Assembly (NCBI GenBank): GCA_045531205.1
Contig: JAZSDN010000050.1
Span: 135,352 to 199,351 of the forward strand
Length of the DNA: 64,000 nt
Reading direction: 5' to 3'
Source: JAZNQL01 sp045531205
GTDB lineage: Bacteria; Bacillota; Clostridia; UMGS1883; UMGS1540
The notes under the pieces: model-generated
Told to the model about the DNA's origin: nothing
The model's database searches: none
What the model saw: only the letters and a program-made list of their open reading frames with translations
Position numbers and translations under genes: made by a program
In this document: positions 1-8,461 of the stretch, one piece after another
Numbering within the stretch: the first letter of the stretch is position 1
How the letters are laid out: every line of letters begins with the position of its first letter

Positions 1-2
1 CA

Positions 3-68
3 GGCTCGTGGGTTGCGCGAAATAAAACCTACTACACTTCGGTAGGCGGCCACATGTTCTATTATTAA
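3..68 (+). CDS. 3' end of an unidentified protein gene (cut by window edge)
   Basis: Frame 3 is open from the left edge to a TAA at 66-68 and would encode a C-terminus ending WVARNKTYYTSVGGHMFYY. The other two plus-strand frames stop early. The aromatic, glycine-rich ending looks like real protein, and it is followed directly by the repeat element at 77-428, just as the second copy of that element follows the end of a gene at 59163. Only 21 codons are visible, so the family cannot be named, and chance openness is possible. Confidence 0.35.
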   Translation, partial: GSWVARNKTYYTSVGGHMFYY

Positions 69-76
69 GCTATAAA

Positions 77-428
77 AGGGGATGTAAAAAAAGTCCAGGT
101 CGCAAAAAACAAAGAAATATTGTAGGGAACGCCCATGAAGGGCGTTCCTTATTTTTTCAGGGAGGGCGTGGAAACCCTCCCCTGCAGGTAAATTAAATTT
201 ATAAACAGATAAATTAGGTCGAAAAAATCAAAAAATTGATTTTTTCTTAAAAATTTATGTTTTTTGCTATGAACAAACTTCGCCTCTCGACGTACCTTTG
301 TACGCCTTCGGGTAACCTAAAGCAAGGCAAAGCCTTGCTTTAAGTCAGTTTGTCCATTCTGAAACATTTTTTCCTATCCCCTAAAAAAGGAGCTGTAAAA
401 AATTTATTTTTTTACAGTTCCTTTTTTT
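77..428 (+). repeat. Folded intergenic repeat element, copy 1
   Basis: This stretch is repeated in reverse complement at 58897-59158. It starts AGGGGATGTAAAAAA and near 376-382 has ATCCCCT preceded by a T run, so its ends can pair as a closing stem. Inside are hairpins GGAACGCCC/GGGCGTTCC, AGGGAGGG/CCCTCCC, CGTAC/GTACG and, only in this copy, AAAAAATCAA/TTGATTTTTT (222-245) and AAAGCAAGGC/GCCTTGCTTT (319-341). A terminator-like palindrome (383-428) ends the shared part. No open reading frame is evident. It could be a structured non-coding RNA or a MITE-like mobile repeat. It fills the gap between two convergent genes. Confidence 0.8.
383..428. terminator. Bidirectional terminator for the ilvE-kor operon
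   Basis: AAAAAAGGAGCTGTAAAAAA pairs with the downstream TTTTTTTACAGTTCC arm (one G-T wobble), with T runs on both strands. It lies just after the gamma-subunit stop codon at 444 and closes the leftward operon as well as the rightward transcript entering from the left edge. Confidence 0.8.
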
Positions 429-443
429 ATATTCTTTTTAATT

Positions 444-980
444 TTATCCCTCGTAGTTATAACCAAGCTCTATAGCTTTTTTATTAAGCTCTAATAATTC
501 GGGTTTCTTTGCTGAAACAAATTTTTCCATTACTGACATTGCATTTTCATAAGGAATTACATCTGTATGCTTCATCATATATCCTAAAATTATCATATTT
601 GCAAGACCTGTTAAGCTATTGTCAGATGCAAGCTTTGTAGCAGGGATATAATGTGCAGACACATCTTCTCTTTTAACTTTTCTGTCAATAAGAGCACTGT
701 CAACAATAACATGTCCGCCTGCAGGAACTGCATCTTCATATTTATCAAGCGAAGGAAGGTTCATTGCTATTAATATATCAGGGTTTGATACTATAGGCGA
801 GCCAATGGGCTTTTCGCTTATTATAACACTGCAGTTTGCTGTACCGCCACGCATTTCAGGTCCGTAGGAAGGTAACCAGCTTACTTCTTTTCCTTCAAAA
901 AGTCCTTCAAATGCAAGGAATTTGCCTGCAAACAAAATTCCCTGTCCGCCGAATCCGGCAATAAGAATTTTATTTTCCAT
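444..980 (-). CDS. 2-oxoacid:ferredoxin oxidoreductase, gamma subunit
   Basis: Gamma (domain III) subunit of a 2-oxoacid:ferredoxin oxidoreductase of the KorC/VorC type, which oxidatively decarboxylates a 2-oxoacid to acyl-CoA in the cytoplasm. The N-terminus [14 protein letters not shown] carries the family's glycine-rich motif, and [13 protein letters not shown] near residues 45-60 is also typical. The ATG at 980 is chosen because GGGGAGG lies 9 bases upstream. An ATG at 1001 would lie inside the beta gene and lacks a site. The stop of the beta gene (982) is one base away, so the two are translationally coupled. It is last in the operon. The exact substrate (2-oxoglutarate or branched-chain) cannot be read from this subunit. 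Confidence 0.9.
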   Translation of the reverse strand: MENKILIAGFGGQGILFAGKFLAFEGLFEGKEVSWLPSYGPEMRGGTANCSVIISEKPIGSPIVSNPDILIAMNLPSLDKYEDAVPAGGHVIVDSALIDRKVKREDVSAHYIPATKLASDNSLTGLANMIILGYMMKHTDVIPYENAMSVMEKFVSAKKPELLELNKKAIELGYNYEG

Positions 981-981
981 T

Positions 982-1734
982 TTATTTGTCCTCCCCTGCA
1001 TATTTATCCTTATAAACTCCCAAAGGATAATAAGGAATCATTTTTTCGTCAACCCATGCCAGAGCTTTTTCAGGGCTCATACCCCAGTTTGTGGGACATG
1101 TGGATAAAACTTCAACAAGAGAGAAGCCTTTTCCTTCTACCTGATTTGTAAAAGCTTTTTTAATTGCTTTTTTAGCATTTTTGATATTCTTTACGTTGTT
1201 TACTGCAACTCTTTCAAGGTAAGTTGCACCGTCAACGTTTGAAAGCAATTCACAAACCTTTACAGGTAAACCTACTGCATCTACATCTCTTCCGTAAGGT
1301 GATGTCTGTGTTACTTGACCCGGTAATGTTGTAGGAGCCATCTGACCGCCTGTCATACCGTAAATTGCGTTGTTTATAAAAATAATTGTTATATTTTCGC
1401 CTCTTGCTGCCGAGTGTACCGTTTCAGCTGTACCTATAGCTGCAAGGTCGCCGTCGCCCTGATAGGTAAATACTATATGATTTTCAGGGTCTGATCTTTT
1501 AAGTCCTGTTGCAACTGCGGGTGCACGTCCGTGAGGAGCTTCAACCATATCGCAGTTAAAGTAATTATATGCAAATACAGAACATCCAACAGGTGCTACA
1601 CCTATTGTTTTGCCTTCTATGCCAAGTTCATCTATAACTTCTGCTACAAGGCGGTGTACTATACCGTGAGTACAGCCGGGGCAGTAATGAAGGGGTACAT
1701 CTGCCAATGCCTTTGGTTTTTCGAAAACTATCAT
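982..1734 (-). CDS. 2-oxoacid:ferredoxin oxidoreductase, beta subunit (TPP-binding)
   Basis: The 250-residue catalytic beta subunit binds thiamine diphosphate. CPGC at 18-21 and the TPP/Mg motif GDGD at 93-96, followed by NNAIYGMTGGQ, are clear. Its start overlaps the alpha stop as TAATG, with GGAGG inside the end of the alpha gene, so alpha and beta should be made in equal amounts. The length is normal for KorB/VorB-type enzymes, which lack the long C-terminal extension of pyruvate oxidoreductases. With a four-subunit gene set and ilvE upstream, 2-oxoisovalerate-type substrates are plausible, but this is inference. Confidence 0.92.
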   Translation of the reverse strand: MIVFEKPKALADVPLHYCPGCTHGIVHRLVAEVIDELGIEGKTIGVAPVGCSVFAYNYFNCDMVEAPHGRAPAVATGLKRSDPENHIVFTYQGDGDLAAIGTAETVHSAARGENITIIFINNAIYGMTGGQMAPTTLPGQVTQTSPYGRDVDAVGLPVKVCELLSNVDGATYLERVAVNNVKNIKNAKKAIKKAFTNQVEGKGFSLVEVLSTCPTNWGMSPEKALAWVDEKMIPYYPLGVYKDKYAGEDK

Positions 1735-2798
1735 TATTCATTACCTCCTTTTGCAGCTTCAAATATCTTCTGTGTAACTTCTTCAACTGTGGGAATCATA
1801 CCGCCTGTTCTGTTGCAAAGAAGTACGGGTCTTTTACATCTTATAGCAAGTTCTACATCTTCTATCATCTGTCCCATCGAAAGTTCAACAGAAATAAATG
1901 TTTTAACCTTTTCTGCTGCCTTTTCAAATGCCTTTTTAGGGAAAGGCCAAAGTGTTATAGGACGAATCATACCAACCTTTATTCCGGCTTCTCTTGCAGC
2001 GTCAATAGCGTTTTTGGAAACACGTGCTGCAACGCCGTAAGCTGCTATACAGATTTCAGCATCATCCATCATATACTCTTCGTACATAACTTCGTTTTCT
2101 TCTATGATTTCATATTTTTTATATCTGTCAAAGTTAAACTGTTCAAGTTCTTCAGGCTTTAAGAAAAGAGAATTTATTATATTGTGTTCTCTTTCGCACT
2201 TTGTACCTGTAACAGCCCAGGGCTTTTCAAATGTTTTAACTTCTGTTGCATCAAGATTTACAGGCTCCATCATCTGTCCCATTGTACCATCAGCCAAAAT
2301 CATAGCGGGCATTCTGTACTTGTCTGCAAGCTCGAAGGCTTTTATTGTAAAGTCAACCATTTCTTGTACAGATGCAGGTGCTAATACAAGCACATGGAAG
2401 TCACCGTGTCCAAGGCCTCTTGTTGCCTGGAAATAATCTGCCTGTGAAGGCTGAATTCCGCCAAGACCGGGGCCGCCACGCTGTACGTTTACTATAACAG
2501 CGGGCAAATCGCTACCTGCAAGGTATGATATACCTTCGCTCTTTAATGAGATACCGGGGCTTGAGCTTGAAGTCATAACTCTTTTTCCTGTTGATGCTAC
2601 ACCGAGCACCATATTTATTGCTGCAATTTCACTTTCTGCCTGTAAAAATACGCCGCCTATTTTAGGCATCTTTTTTGACATATATGCCGCAACTTCTGTT
2701 TGCGGTGTTATGGGGTATCCAAAGTAATGACGGCAACCTGCCATTATAGCAGCCTCTGCCATTGCTTCATTTCCCTTCATAAGTACTTTTTCAGCCAT
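1734..2798 (-). CDS. 2-oxoacid:ferredoxin oxidoreductase, alpha subunit
   Basis: The 354-residue alpha subunit has the pyrimidine-binding and transketolase C-terminal-like domains. The YPITPQTE motif near residue 28, the SSSSPGISLKSEG segment and the later GYPITP-type context mark the KorA/VorA family. An AAGGAGGG site lies 8 bases before the ATG. It follows the ferredoxin gene by 12 bases and overlaps the beta gene by one base. Together with the beta, gamma and small ferredoxin subunits it forms a complete complex passing electrons to ferredoxin. Confidence 0.92.
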   Translation of the reverse strand: MAEKVLMKGNEAMAEAAIMAGCRHYFGYPITPQTEVAAYMSKKMPKIGGVFLQAESEIAAINMVLGVASTGKRVMTSSSSPGISLKSEGISYLAGSDLPAVIVNVQRGGPGLGGIQPSQADYFQATRGLGHGDFHVLVLAPASVQEMVDFTIKAFELADKYRMPAMILADGTMGQMMEPVNLDATEVKTFEKPWAVTGTKCEREHNIINSLFLKPEELEQFNFDRYKKYEIIEENEVMYEEYMMDDAEICIAAYGVAARVSKNAIDAAREAGIKVGMIRPITLWPFPKKAFEKAAEKVKTFISVELSMGQMIEDVELAIRCKRPVLLCNRTGGMIPTVEEVTQKIFEAAKGGNE

Positions 2799-2810
2799 TT
2801 TGTTCCCTCC

Positions 2811-3017
2811 TTATTTCTCTACTGTTATAACGCAGTCAGGACACATAATTGCACAAAATGCACAACCTATACATTCTTCCTGATTTATTATTCCTGCAGG
2901 ATGATATCCTTTTGCGTTGATTGTTTCTTCGTCTAACTTAATAATATGTTTGGGGCAAGCGTTAACACAAAGTCCGCAACCCTTACAAAGATTTACATTA
3001 AAAGTTGTCTTTGCCAT
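2811..3017 (-). CDS. 2Fe4S ferredoxin, delta subunit of 2-oxoacid oxidoreductase
   Basis: The 68-residue protein has two [4Fe-4S] motifs: CKGCGLCVNACP near residues 11-22 and CIGCAFCAIMCP near 48-59. It is the delta subunit that carries electrons from the catalytic dimer to free ferredoxin. It lies 12 bases upstream of the alpha gene and 13 bases after the P-loop gene in the same operon. A plain soluble ferredoxin is possible, but the position argues for a dedicated subunit. Confidence 0.9.
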   Translation of the reverse strand: MAKTTFNVNLCKGCGLCVNACPKHIIKLDEETINAKGYHPAGIINQEECIGCAFCAIMCPDCVITVEK

Positions 3018-3030
3018 AATTTTATCCTCC

Positions 3031-3702
3031 TTAAAAGCTTTGTTTTACATATATTTTTATAGGGAATATATTTTCTTTATCACAAAGTTTTGGGTACAAT
3101 TCTTCTTTTACCGCTGTAAATTTAATTGGCAGACCTGATTTTTCTGATACCTCTTTTGCAAAGTCAAATGTTTTTATAACATCATCTTCTGTTGTTTCGT
3201 CACCTATATTGGAATTATTTATAATTCCTGTAAACTTAAGTCCTGCCGAAGTTTCTATTTCGTGCATAACTTCTATGGTATCGTCTGCGTTGCTTGTTCC
3301 GGGACGGTATTTATTGATTACAAAAAGCATTTCATAATCGTTTTCGGTTAAGATTTTTTCGGCAAACCTGCCAAGAGCCAAAGCCCCCCTGTCATCACCG
3401 CCAATATCAACTATACTGTGAATATTCTTTTCGTCGGTAATTGAGTAAATCTCTCCCGGAAGAGCTGGAACATCAACATTGCTTCCCGCATAAAGCGATG
3501 CTATAAGCCTTATTCCATTCTGCTCCAAAACAGCTTTACTGTCTTTAGTTCTGAAATACGGATTAACAATATCAAGGTCTGCTATCGCAGTTTCAAAGCC
3601 TTGTTTTTTAAGCTCTAAAGCATAGTTTACTGCTATGTTTGTTTTTCCGCTTCCGTAATGTCCCAAAAAAAGTGTTACTCTTTTTACAGTGTTATTGTCC
3701 AA
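3031..3702 (-). CDS. P-loop ATP-binding protein (CobQ/MinD-like fold)
   Basis: The 223-residue protein begins with a Walker A motif GHYGSGKTN (residues 14-22). DLDIVNPYFRTKD near 43-55 follows the deviant Walker pattern of MinD/CobQ-type ATPases, and VDIGGDDRGALALGR near 100 resembles a Walker B region. This family often stands beside 2-oxoacid oxidoreductase genes in Clostridia, but its role is not established. A part in complex assembly or cluster handling is only a guess. The start overlaps the end of ilvE by 19 bases. Confidence 0.75.
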   Translation of the reverse strand: MDNNTVKRVTLFLGHYGSGKTNIAVNYALELKKQGFETAIADLDIVNPYFRTKDSKAVLEQNGIRLIASLYAGSNVDVPALPGEIYSITDEKNIHSIVDIGGDDRGALALGRFAEKILTENDYEMLFVINKYRPGTSNADDTIEVMHEIETSAGLKFTGIINNSNIGDETTEDDVIKTFDFAKEVSEKSGLPIKFTAVKEELYPKLCDKENIFPIKIYVKQSF

Positions 3703-4748
3703 TTGAACTCATCCTCACATCTTCCCCATTGTATACCTGTTACGGTATCGTAAATCTTCTGGCTGAGCTCGCCTATCTTTCCGTCATTTATAAGCATAAC
3801 TTCATCCTTGTAACGAAGCTTGCCAACAGGTGAAATAACTGCTGCTGTACCTGTACCAAAAACTTCTTCAAGTTTTCCGTCTTTTTGTGCCTGTACTAGT
3901 TCGTCAGCAGAAATTTTACGTTCTTCAACAGTAAGTCCCCATGATTTGCAAAGGTTTATTACTGAATCTCTTGTTATACCGGGAAGAATACTTCCGTTTA
4001 ACATAGGTGTTACAATTTTGCCGTCAATTTTGAAGAAAATATTCATAGCGCCTACTTCTTCAATATATTTTCTTTCAACACCGTCAAGCCATAAAACCTG
4101 CGAATATCCGCCATCGTGAGCTTTAACCTGAGCAGCTAAACTTGCTGCGTAGTTACCGCCTGTTTTAGCAAAGCCCATACCACCCTTTACGGCTCTTACG
4201 AATTCATCTTCAATCCAAATACCAACGGGTTCAAGACCGCTTGCATAATAAGCTCCGCTGGGCGAAAGAATTATAATAAACAAATATGTTTTTGAAGGAG
4301 CAACTCCCAAAAAGTCATCTGTAGCGATAACGAAGGGACGAATGTAAAGTGATGTACCGGGTTCTGTGGGAATCCAGTCTTCATCAATCTTTACTAAAGC
4401 TTTTATTGCTTCAACAAAATCCTCTTCGGGAATATTCGGAATACAAAGTCTGTCGTTTGATGCATTTGCACGCTTTGCATTCATCTCGGGTCTGAAAAGA
4501 CGTGTTTTTCCGTCATCGCCTTTATAAGCCTTTAAACCTTCAAACATTTCCTGTCCGTAATGGAAAACCATTGAAGCAGGCGAAAGTTCAAGATTTCCGT
4601 AAGGAACTATTCTTGCATCGTGCCAGCCCTGTCCTTCTGTATAATTCATTACAAACATGTGGTCTGTAAAAATTTTGCCAAATCCAAGTGCTGCTCCGGC
4701 TTCAGGCTTTTGCTTGGGATTTTGTGTTTTTTCAATTTTTATATTCAT
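3684..4748 (-). CDS. ilvE: Branched-chain-amino-acid aminotransferase
   Basis: The PLP enzyme of fold type IV exchanges the amino group between leucine, isoleucine or valine and 2-oxoglutarate. The 354 residues match the long (group II) bacterial form. FAKTGGNYAAS near residues 193-203 contains the Schiff-base lysine, and EVGAMNIFF and GSILPGITRDS are the usual cofactor and phosphate segments. It is first in the operon with the 2-oxoacid:ferredoxin oxidoreductase, so its product 2-oxoacids may be direct substrates of that complex (inference). The same enzyme also serves synthesis. Confidence 0.93.
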   Translation of the reverse strand: MNIKIEKTQNPKQKPEAGAALGFGKIFTDHMFVMNYTEGQGWHDARIVPYGNLELSPASMVFHYGQEMFEGLKAYKGDDGKTRLFRPEMNAKRANASNDRLCIPNIPEEDFVEAIKALVKIDEDWIPTEPGTSLYIRPFVIATDDFLGVAPSKTYLFIIILSPSGAYYASGLEPVGIWIEDEFVRAVKGGMGFAKTGGNYAASLAAQVKAHDGGYSQVLWLDGVERKYIEEVGAMNIFFKIDGKIVTPMLNGSILPGITRDSVINLCKSWGLTVEERKISADELVQAQKDGKLEEVFGTGTAAVISPVGKLRYKDEVMLINDGKIGELSQKIYDTVTGIQWGRCEDEFNWTITL

Positions 4749-4805
4749 AATTATTGCCGCCTTTCTTTTGCAATTTATGTTTTTCTATTAAATATATAAT
4801 ATATT

Positions 4806-4834
4806 ATGATACTACTTTATTTTTATGTTGTCAA
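4806..4834 (-). promoter_or_regulatory. Sigma-A promoter of the ilvE-kor operon
   Basis: On the minus strand TTGACA (4829-4834) and TATCAT (4806-4811) are separated by exactly 17 bases, about 58 bases upstream of the ilvE ATG. No riboswitch or T-box fold was recognised in the short leader. Confidence 0.75.
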
Positions 4835-4868
4835 GTAAATATCATTACTTTTTTCGCATTTTATAAGC

Positions 4869-4917
4869 AAAAACCCCACTTTTCGACATTTTTTCTGTAT
4901 CGAAAAACGAGGTTTTT
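4869..4917. terminator. Terminator after tgt
   Basis: Two 18-base arms (4869-4886 and 4900-4917) pair throughout with a few G-T wobbles, with a T run at the end for the leftward transcript. It separates tgt from the ilvE promoter. Confidence 0.8.
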
Positions 4918-4922
4918 TATTT

Positions 4923-6053
4923 TTATATTCTGGTTGAAATGGCTTTTGAATTTTCCTGATAAAAAGCCTCTAAACGTCCTTCTTCAATAGCTGTACGTAT
5001 TTCTCCGATAAATTTGTTATAGAAATACAAATTATGCATTACTGCTAAACGCATTGCCAAAATTTCTCCCGACTTAAAAAGGTGTCGGATATATGCTCTT
5101 GTAAAGTTTTTGCATACAGGGCATTCGCATCCTTCTTCTATGGGTCTTGGGTCACGCTCGTACTTTGCATTGTTTAAATTCATTATACCTTTATGGGTAA
5201 AAAGATTTGCGTGACGTGCATTTCGGCTTGGCATAACACAATCAAAAAAGTCAACACCTCTGCGCACTGCCTCTAAAATGTTAAGCGGTGTACCAACTCC
5301 CATTAAATAACGCGGTCTGTCTTCGGGCATAAAAGGTTCTACAGCATCAATTATTCTGTACATATCCTCATGGCTTTCTCCTACTGCAAGTCCACCTATT
5401 GCGTACCCTGGGAGATCAAGTTTTGCTATTGCCTTCATATTTTCTATACGTAAATCTTCGTATGTACCGCCCTGATTTATACCAAATAACATCTGGGATT
5501 TATTTATTGTACCATCAAGAGAGTTGAGCTCTCTCATTTTATCACGACAACGCTCAAGCCATCTTACTGTACGATGTGCAGATTGTTTTGTGTAGTCATA
5601 AGGCGAAGGATTTTCCACACATTCGTCAAACGCCATAGCTATTGTAGATGCAAGGTTTGACTGTATCTGCATACTCTCTTCGGGACCCATAAAAATCTTG
5701 CGTCCGTCAACGTGAGAGTTAAAATAAACGCCTTCTTCTTTTATACTTCTTAATTTTGCAAGCGAAAAAACCTGAAAGCCACCGCTGTCGGTAAGTATTG
5801 GGTGTGACCAGTTCATAAACTTATGAAGACCGCCCATATCTCGGATTACTTCATCTCCCGGTCTTACATGTAGATGATATGTATTCGAAAGCTCTACCTG
5901 ACAACCTATTTGTTCAAGGTCAAACGAAGAAAGTCCACCTTTTATTGCAGCACTTGTTCCTACATTCATAAAAACAGGTGTTTCAATTGTTCCGTGTACC
6001 GTTGTAAATCTTCCCCGCCTTGCTCTGCCTTCTTTTTGTAATATCTCAAACAT
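4923..6053 (-). CDS. tgt: tRNA-guanine transglycosylase
   Basis: Exchanges guanine-34 of tRNAs for Asp, Asn, His and Tyr with preQ1, the first tRNA-level step of queuosine synthesis. At 376 residues it is the usual bacterial length. [10 protein letters not shown] near residues 89-98 holds the catalytic and substrate aspartate region, [14 protein letters not shown] is the tRNA-binding segment, and [18 protein letters not shown] supplies the zinc ligands. It overlaps the end of queA by eight bases. No preQ1 synthesis genes (queCDEF) are in the window. Confidence 0.96.
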   Translation of the reverse strand: MFEILQKEGRARRGRFTTVHGTIETPVFMNVGTSAAIKGGLSSFDLEQIGCQVELSNTYHLHVRPGDEVIRDMGGLHKFMNWSHPILTDSGGFQVFSLAKLRSIKEEGVYFNSHVDGRKIFMGPEESMQIQSNLASTIAMAFDECVENPSPYDYTKQSAHRTVRWLERCRDKMRELNSLDGTINKSQMLFGINQGGTYEDLRIENMKAIAKLDLPGYAIGGLAVGESHEDMYRIIDAVEPFMPEDRPRYLMGVGTPLNILEAVRRGVDFFDCVMPSRNARHANLFTHKGIMNLNNAKYERDPRPIEEGCECPVCKNFTRAYIRHLFKSGEILAMRLAVMHNLYFYNKFIGEIRTAIEEGRLEAFYQENSKAISTRI

Positions 6054-7083
6054 TTTTTATCTCCTCAGGTGATATAAACATAGCATCGCCGAAGCTGAAA
6101 AATCTGTATTTTTCTTTTACCGCTTCATTGTAAGCCTTTAAAATTGTTTCTCTTCCCGAAAGTGCCGACACAAGCATTAAAAGCGTGGACTTCGGAAGAT
6201 GAAAATTAGTTACAAGTGCATTTGTTATTTTAAACTTGTACCCAGGATAAATAAATATATCAGTATACCCGCTTGCAGGCTCTAAATGTCCGTTTTCATC
6301 TGCTACTGTTTCAAGAGTTCTGACGCTTGTTGTTCCAACGCAACAGATTTTACCTCCGTTTTCCTTGCAACGGTTTATTTTATCTGCTGTTTCCTTTGAA
6401 AGAACATAATATTCCGAATGCATTACGTGATTTGTAATTTCGTCTTCCTTTACAGGTCTGAAGGTTCCAAGTCCAACGTGCAAGGTAAGATATGCTATTT
6501 CAACACCTTTTTTTGATATTTTGTCAAGGTATTCAGTGGTAAAATGCAAACCCGCTGTAGGTGCTGCTGCGGAACCCGGTTCCTTTGAATAAACTGTCTG
6601 ATATCTTTCTTTATCTTCAAGCTTGTGCGTGATATATGGTGGCAATGGCATTTCCCCAAGCTTATCCAAAATTTCTTCAAAAATGCCGTCATAATAGAAT
6701 TTTACACGTCTGTTTCCGGTTGTTAATACCTCTATAATTTCAGCTTCAAGTATATCACCGAAGATAAATCTTGCACCGACTTTTGCTCTTTTGCCGGGTT
6801 TTAAAATTACTTCCCACTCATCTGCCCCTACTCTTTCAAGCAGTAAAAATTCAATGGCTCCGCCTGTATCCTTTTTAGTGCCATAAAGGCGGGCGGGCAT
6901 AACTCTTGTGTTGTTTAACACAAGGCAGTCGCCCGGATTTAAGTAATCTATTAAATCGGTAAAATATTTATTTTCTATTTTTTCGCCTATCACCGTCATA
7001 AGCCTTGAGGATGTCCTGTTTTCAAGAGGATCCTGTGCTATAAGCTCTTCGGGAAGGTAATAATCAAAATCAGTTGTTCTCAA
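6046..7083 (-). CDS. queA: S-adenosylmethionine:tRNA ribosyltransferase-isomerase
   Basis: Adds the cyclopentene epoxide moiety from SAM to preQ1-tRNA. The 345 residues start [16 protein letters not shown] and include [25 protein letters not shown] and [19 protein letters not shown], all strong QueA signatures. The only reasonable start is TTG at 7083, which shares TTGA with the stop of the SpoIID-like gene, with a GGAG upstream. This is a coupled, probably low-efficiency start. Confidence 0.95.
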   Translation of the reverse strand: MRTTDFDYYLPEELIAQDPLENRTSSRLMTVIGEKIENKYFTDLIDYLNPGDCLVLNNTRVMPARLYGTKKDTGGAIEFLLLERVGADEWEVILKPGKRAKVGARFIFGDILEAEIIEVLTTGNRRVKFYYDGIFEEILDKLGEMPLPPYITHKLEDKERYQTVYSKEPGSAAAPTAGLHFTTEYLDKISKKGVEIAYLTLHVGLGTFRPVKEDEITNHVMHSEYYVLSKETADKINRCKENGGKICCVGTTSVRTLETVADENGHLEPASGYTDIFIYPGYKFKITNALVTNFHLPKSTLLMLVSALSGRETILKAYNEAVKEKYRFFSFGDAMFISPEEIKNV

Positions 7084-8264
7084 TGTATATCTGCTCCGTC
7101 AAAATAAAATTCAAGAATTTCTTTGTATGTAAAGCCTTCTTCTGCCATAGCTTTTGCTCCATACTGGCTCATACCAACGCCGTGTCCGTAGCCGCCACCG
7201 TAAAATACTATGGTATCAGCTGTTGCTGCGTATGAATCAGCCTGTATACTTTCGGGCTTTTCGTCCTCTGCATTTCTTATGCAGAAGAATTTACTGCGAA
7301 GTCCGAATGCTGCCGTTATCTGTGTTTTTGAAAAAGTATGGTACCCGTTTGTTCCGTACAAGGTAAGGTCAATTACTCTTCCGTTTCCGTCTGCCAAAGT
7401 TACCTGCATAGACAAAAATGTTCCTATATCTATTTTTTTGTCCTCAAGCATCTTTTCAATTTCTGCACGGGTTATCTGTTTTTCCCATCTGTAATAGGGA
7501 TTTTTTTCGTTTTCGTAAGGATCAATTTTCCCTTGAAAATAAGGAAGGTTTGTAAGCCATACATTTCCCGAAAACTCTGTTGCACCGCCATTACTGCTGT
7601 AATAATATGTATCAACCGGTTTTCCGTCATAATATACAGTTTCGTTGCCCGTTGCGTCTACTGCAGCGCGTGTGCTTTCTGTTTCGTTTTTTACGCCGTT
7701 ATATGCCTGATTTACTACTGTGTTTACCATATCGCTGTCGTAAGCTTTCTGGCTGTTTAAATGAAGATTTGTATACGAGCGTGCACATACCGCCTGTGCC
7801 TTTAATGCTTCAATATGCCACGAAGCAGGCATTTCAGAGCCTACAACAGAATACAAATATTCATTTTTGTCAACAACATTTATTACTGTCATATCAGAAC
7901 TTTCAAGTCTTCTGAAATATGCAAAGCCTCTATATTCTGTTCCATTTATGTAAATTGTATTTTCGCCAAGTGGTTTTATAGCCATTGCACCGTTGCACAA
8001 AAAGAGATTTCCGTTTATGTTAAAGTTACCGTCTTCACTTTTTGTTATGCAAAGCTCATGCTCAAGCATACCAAACATTTCGGCAAAGCCTGTATCTTCT
8101 CCCCATGCAACCAAAAATCCTCCGTTTGATTTCAAGGTAATTTCCTCGGGAACATTTTCTCCGTACAAAATTGCTATTTTAACATAATCTCTTTCTTCTT
8201 CAGCAAAAACCGATAAAGAAAACAATAAGATAAAACTTAATACCAAAGCTAATATTTTTTTCAT
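7080..8264 (-). CDS. SpoIID/LytB-domain protein, exported
   Basis: SpoIID-type proteins are lytic transglycosylases acting on peptidoglycan stripped of stem peptides, needed for engulfment in spore formers. The ATG at 8264 is chosen because AAGGAGGG lies 8 bases upstream and a signal peptide ([21 protein letters not shown]) follows. The longer frame to 8315 would start inside the promoter. [22 protein letters not shown] near the middle and [17 protein letters not shown] at the C-terminus are classic SpoIID motifs. At 394 residues it is somewhat longer than SpoIID. Its link to queA and tgt is one of position only. Whether the organism sporulates is not shown here. Confidence 0.88.
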   Translation of the reverse strand: MKKILALVLSFILLFSLSVFAEEERDYVKIAILYGENVPEEITLKSNGGFLVAWGEDTGFAEMFGMLEHELCITKSEDGNFNINGNLFLCNGAMAIKPLGENTIYINGTEYRGFAYFRRLESSDMTVINVVDKNEYLYSVVGSEMPASWHIEALKAQAVCARSYTNLHLNSQKAYDSDMVNTVVNQAYNGVKNETESTRAAVDATGNETVYYDGKPVDTYYYSSNGGATEFSGNVWLTNLPYFQGKIDPYENEKNPYYRWEKQITRAEIEKMLEDKKIDIGTFLSMQVTLADGNGRVIDLTLYGTNGYHTFSKTQITAAFGLRSKFFCIRNAEDEKPESIQADSYAATADTIVFYGGGYGHGVGMSQYGAKAMAEEGFTYKEILEFYFDGADIH

Positions 8265-8286
8265 AAAACACACCCTCCTTCTACCG

Positions 8287-8315
8287 ATTTTACTATAAGT
8301 TGTCCTTTTTTTCAA
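8287..8315 (-). promoter_or_regulatory. Promoter of the SpoIID-like/queA/tgt operon
   Basis: TTGAAA (8310-8315) and TAAAAT (8287-8292) on the minus strand are spaced 17 bases apart. The predicted start lies about 15 bases before the SpoIID gene's ribosome binding site, ruling out the longer open frame. Confidence 0.65.
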
Positions 8316-8356
8316 TAGAATGACTTAATTTGTAAATTAAATGAAATAATTTTAAG

Positions 8357-8385
8357 TTGATTTTTCTGTCTTTTTATGGTAAAAT
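8357..8385 (+). promoter_or_regulatory. Promoter of rho
   Basis: TTGATT (8357-8362), 17 bases, TAAAAT (8380-8385). The leader of about 70 bases before the rho ATG (8462) is AT-rich and has GGAGG at 8452-8456. No stable attenuator structure was seen in it. Confidence 0.6.
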
Positions 8386-8461
8386 CATCTTAAATTGTTC
8401 TTACACTTTTTTCTAAAGATAATTTCCCTGTAATTTTTAAAATTTAATACGGAGGTCTTTT

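Noticed and set aside
69..443. tRNA or tmRNA in the left intergenic region
   Set aside because: No cloverleaf, T-loop GTTCRANNC or CCA end was found; the hairpins belong to the repeat element.
1531..2436. Plus-strand open frames opposite the oxidoreductase genes
   Set aside because: They are shadows of the alpha and beta genes, lack ribosome binding sites and have no recognisable domains. The same holds for other antisense frames across the window.
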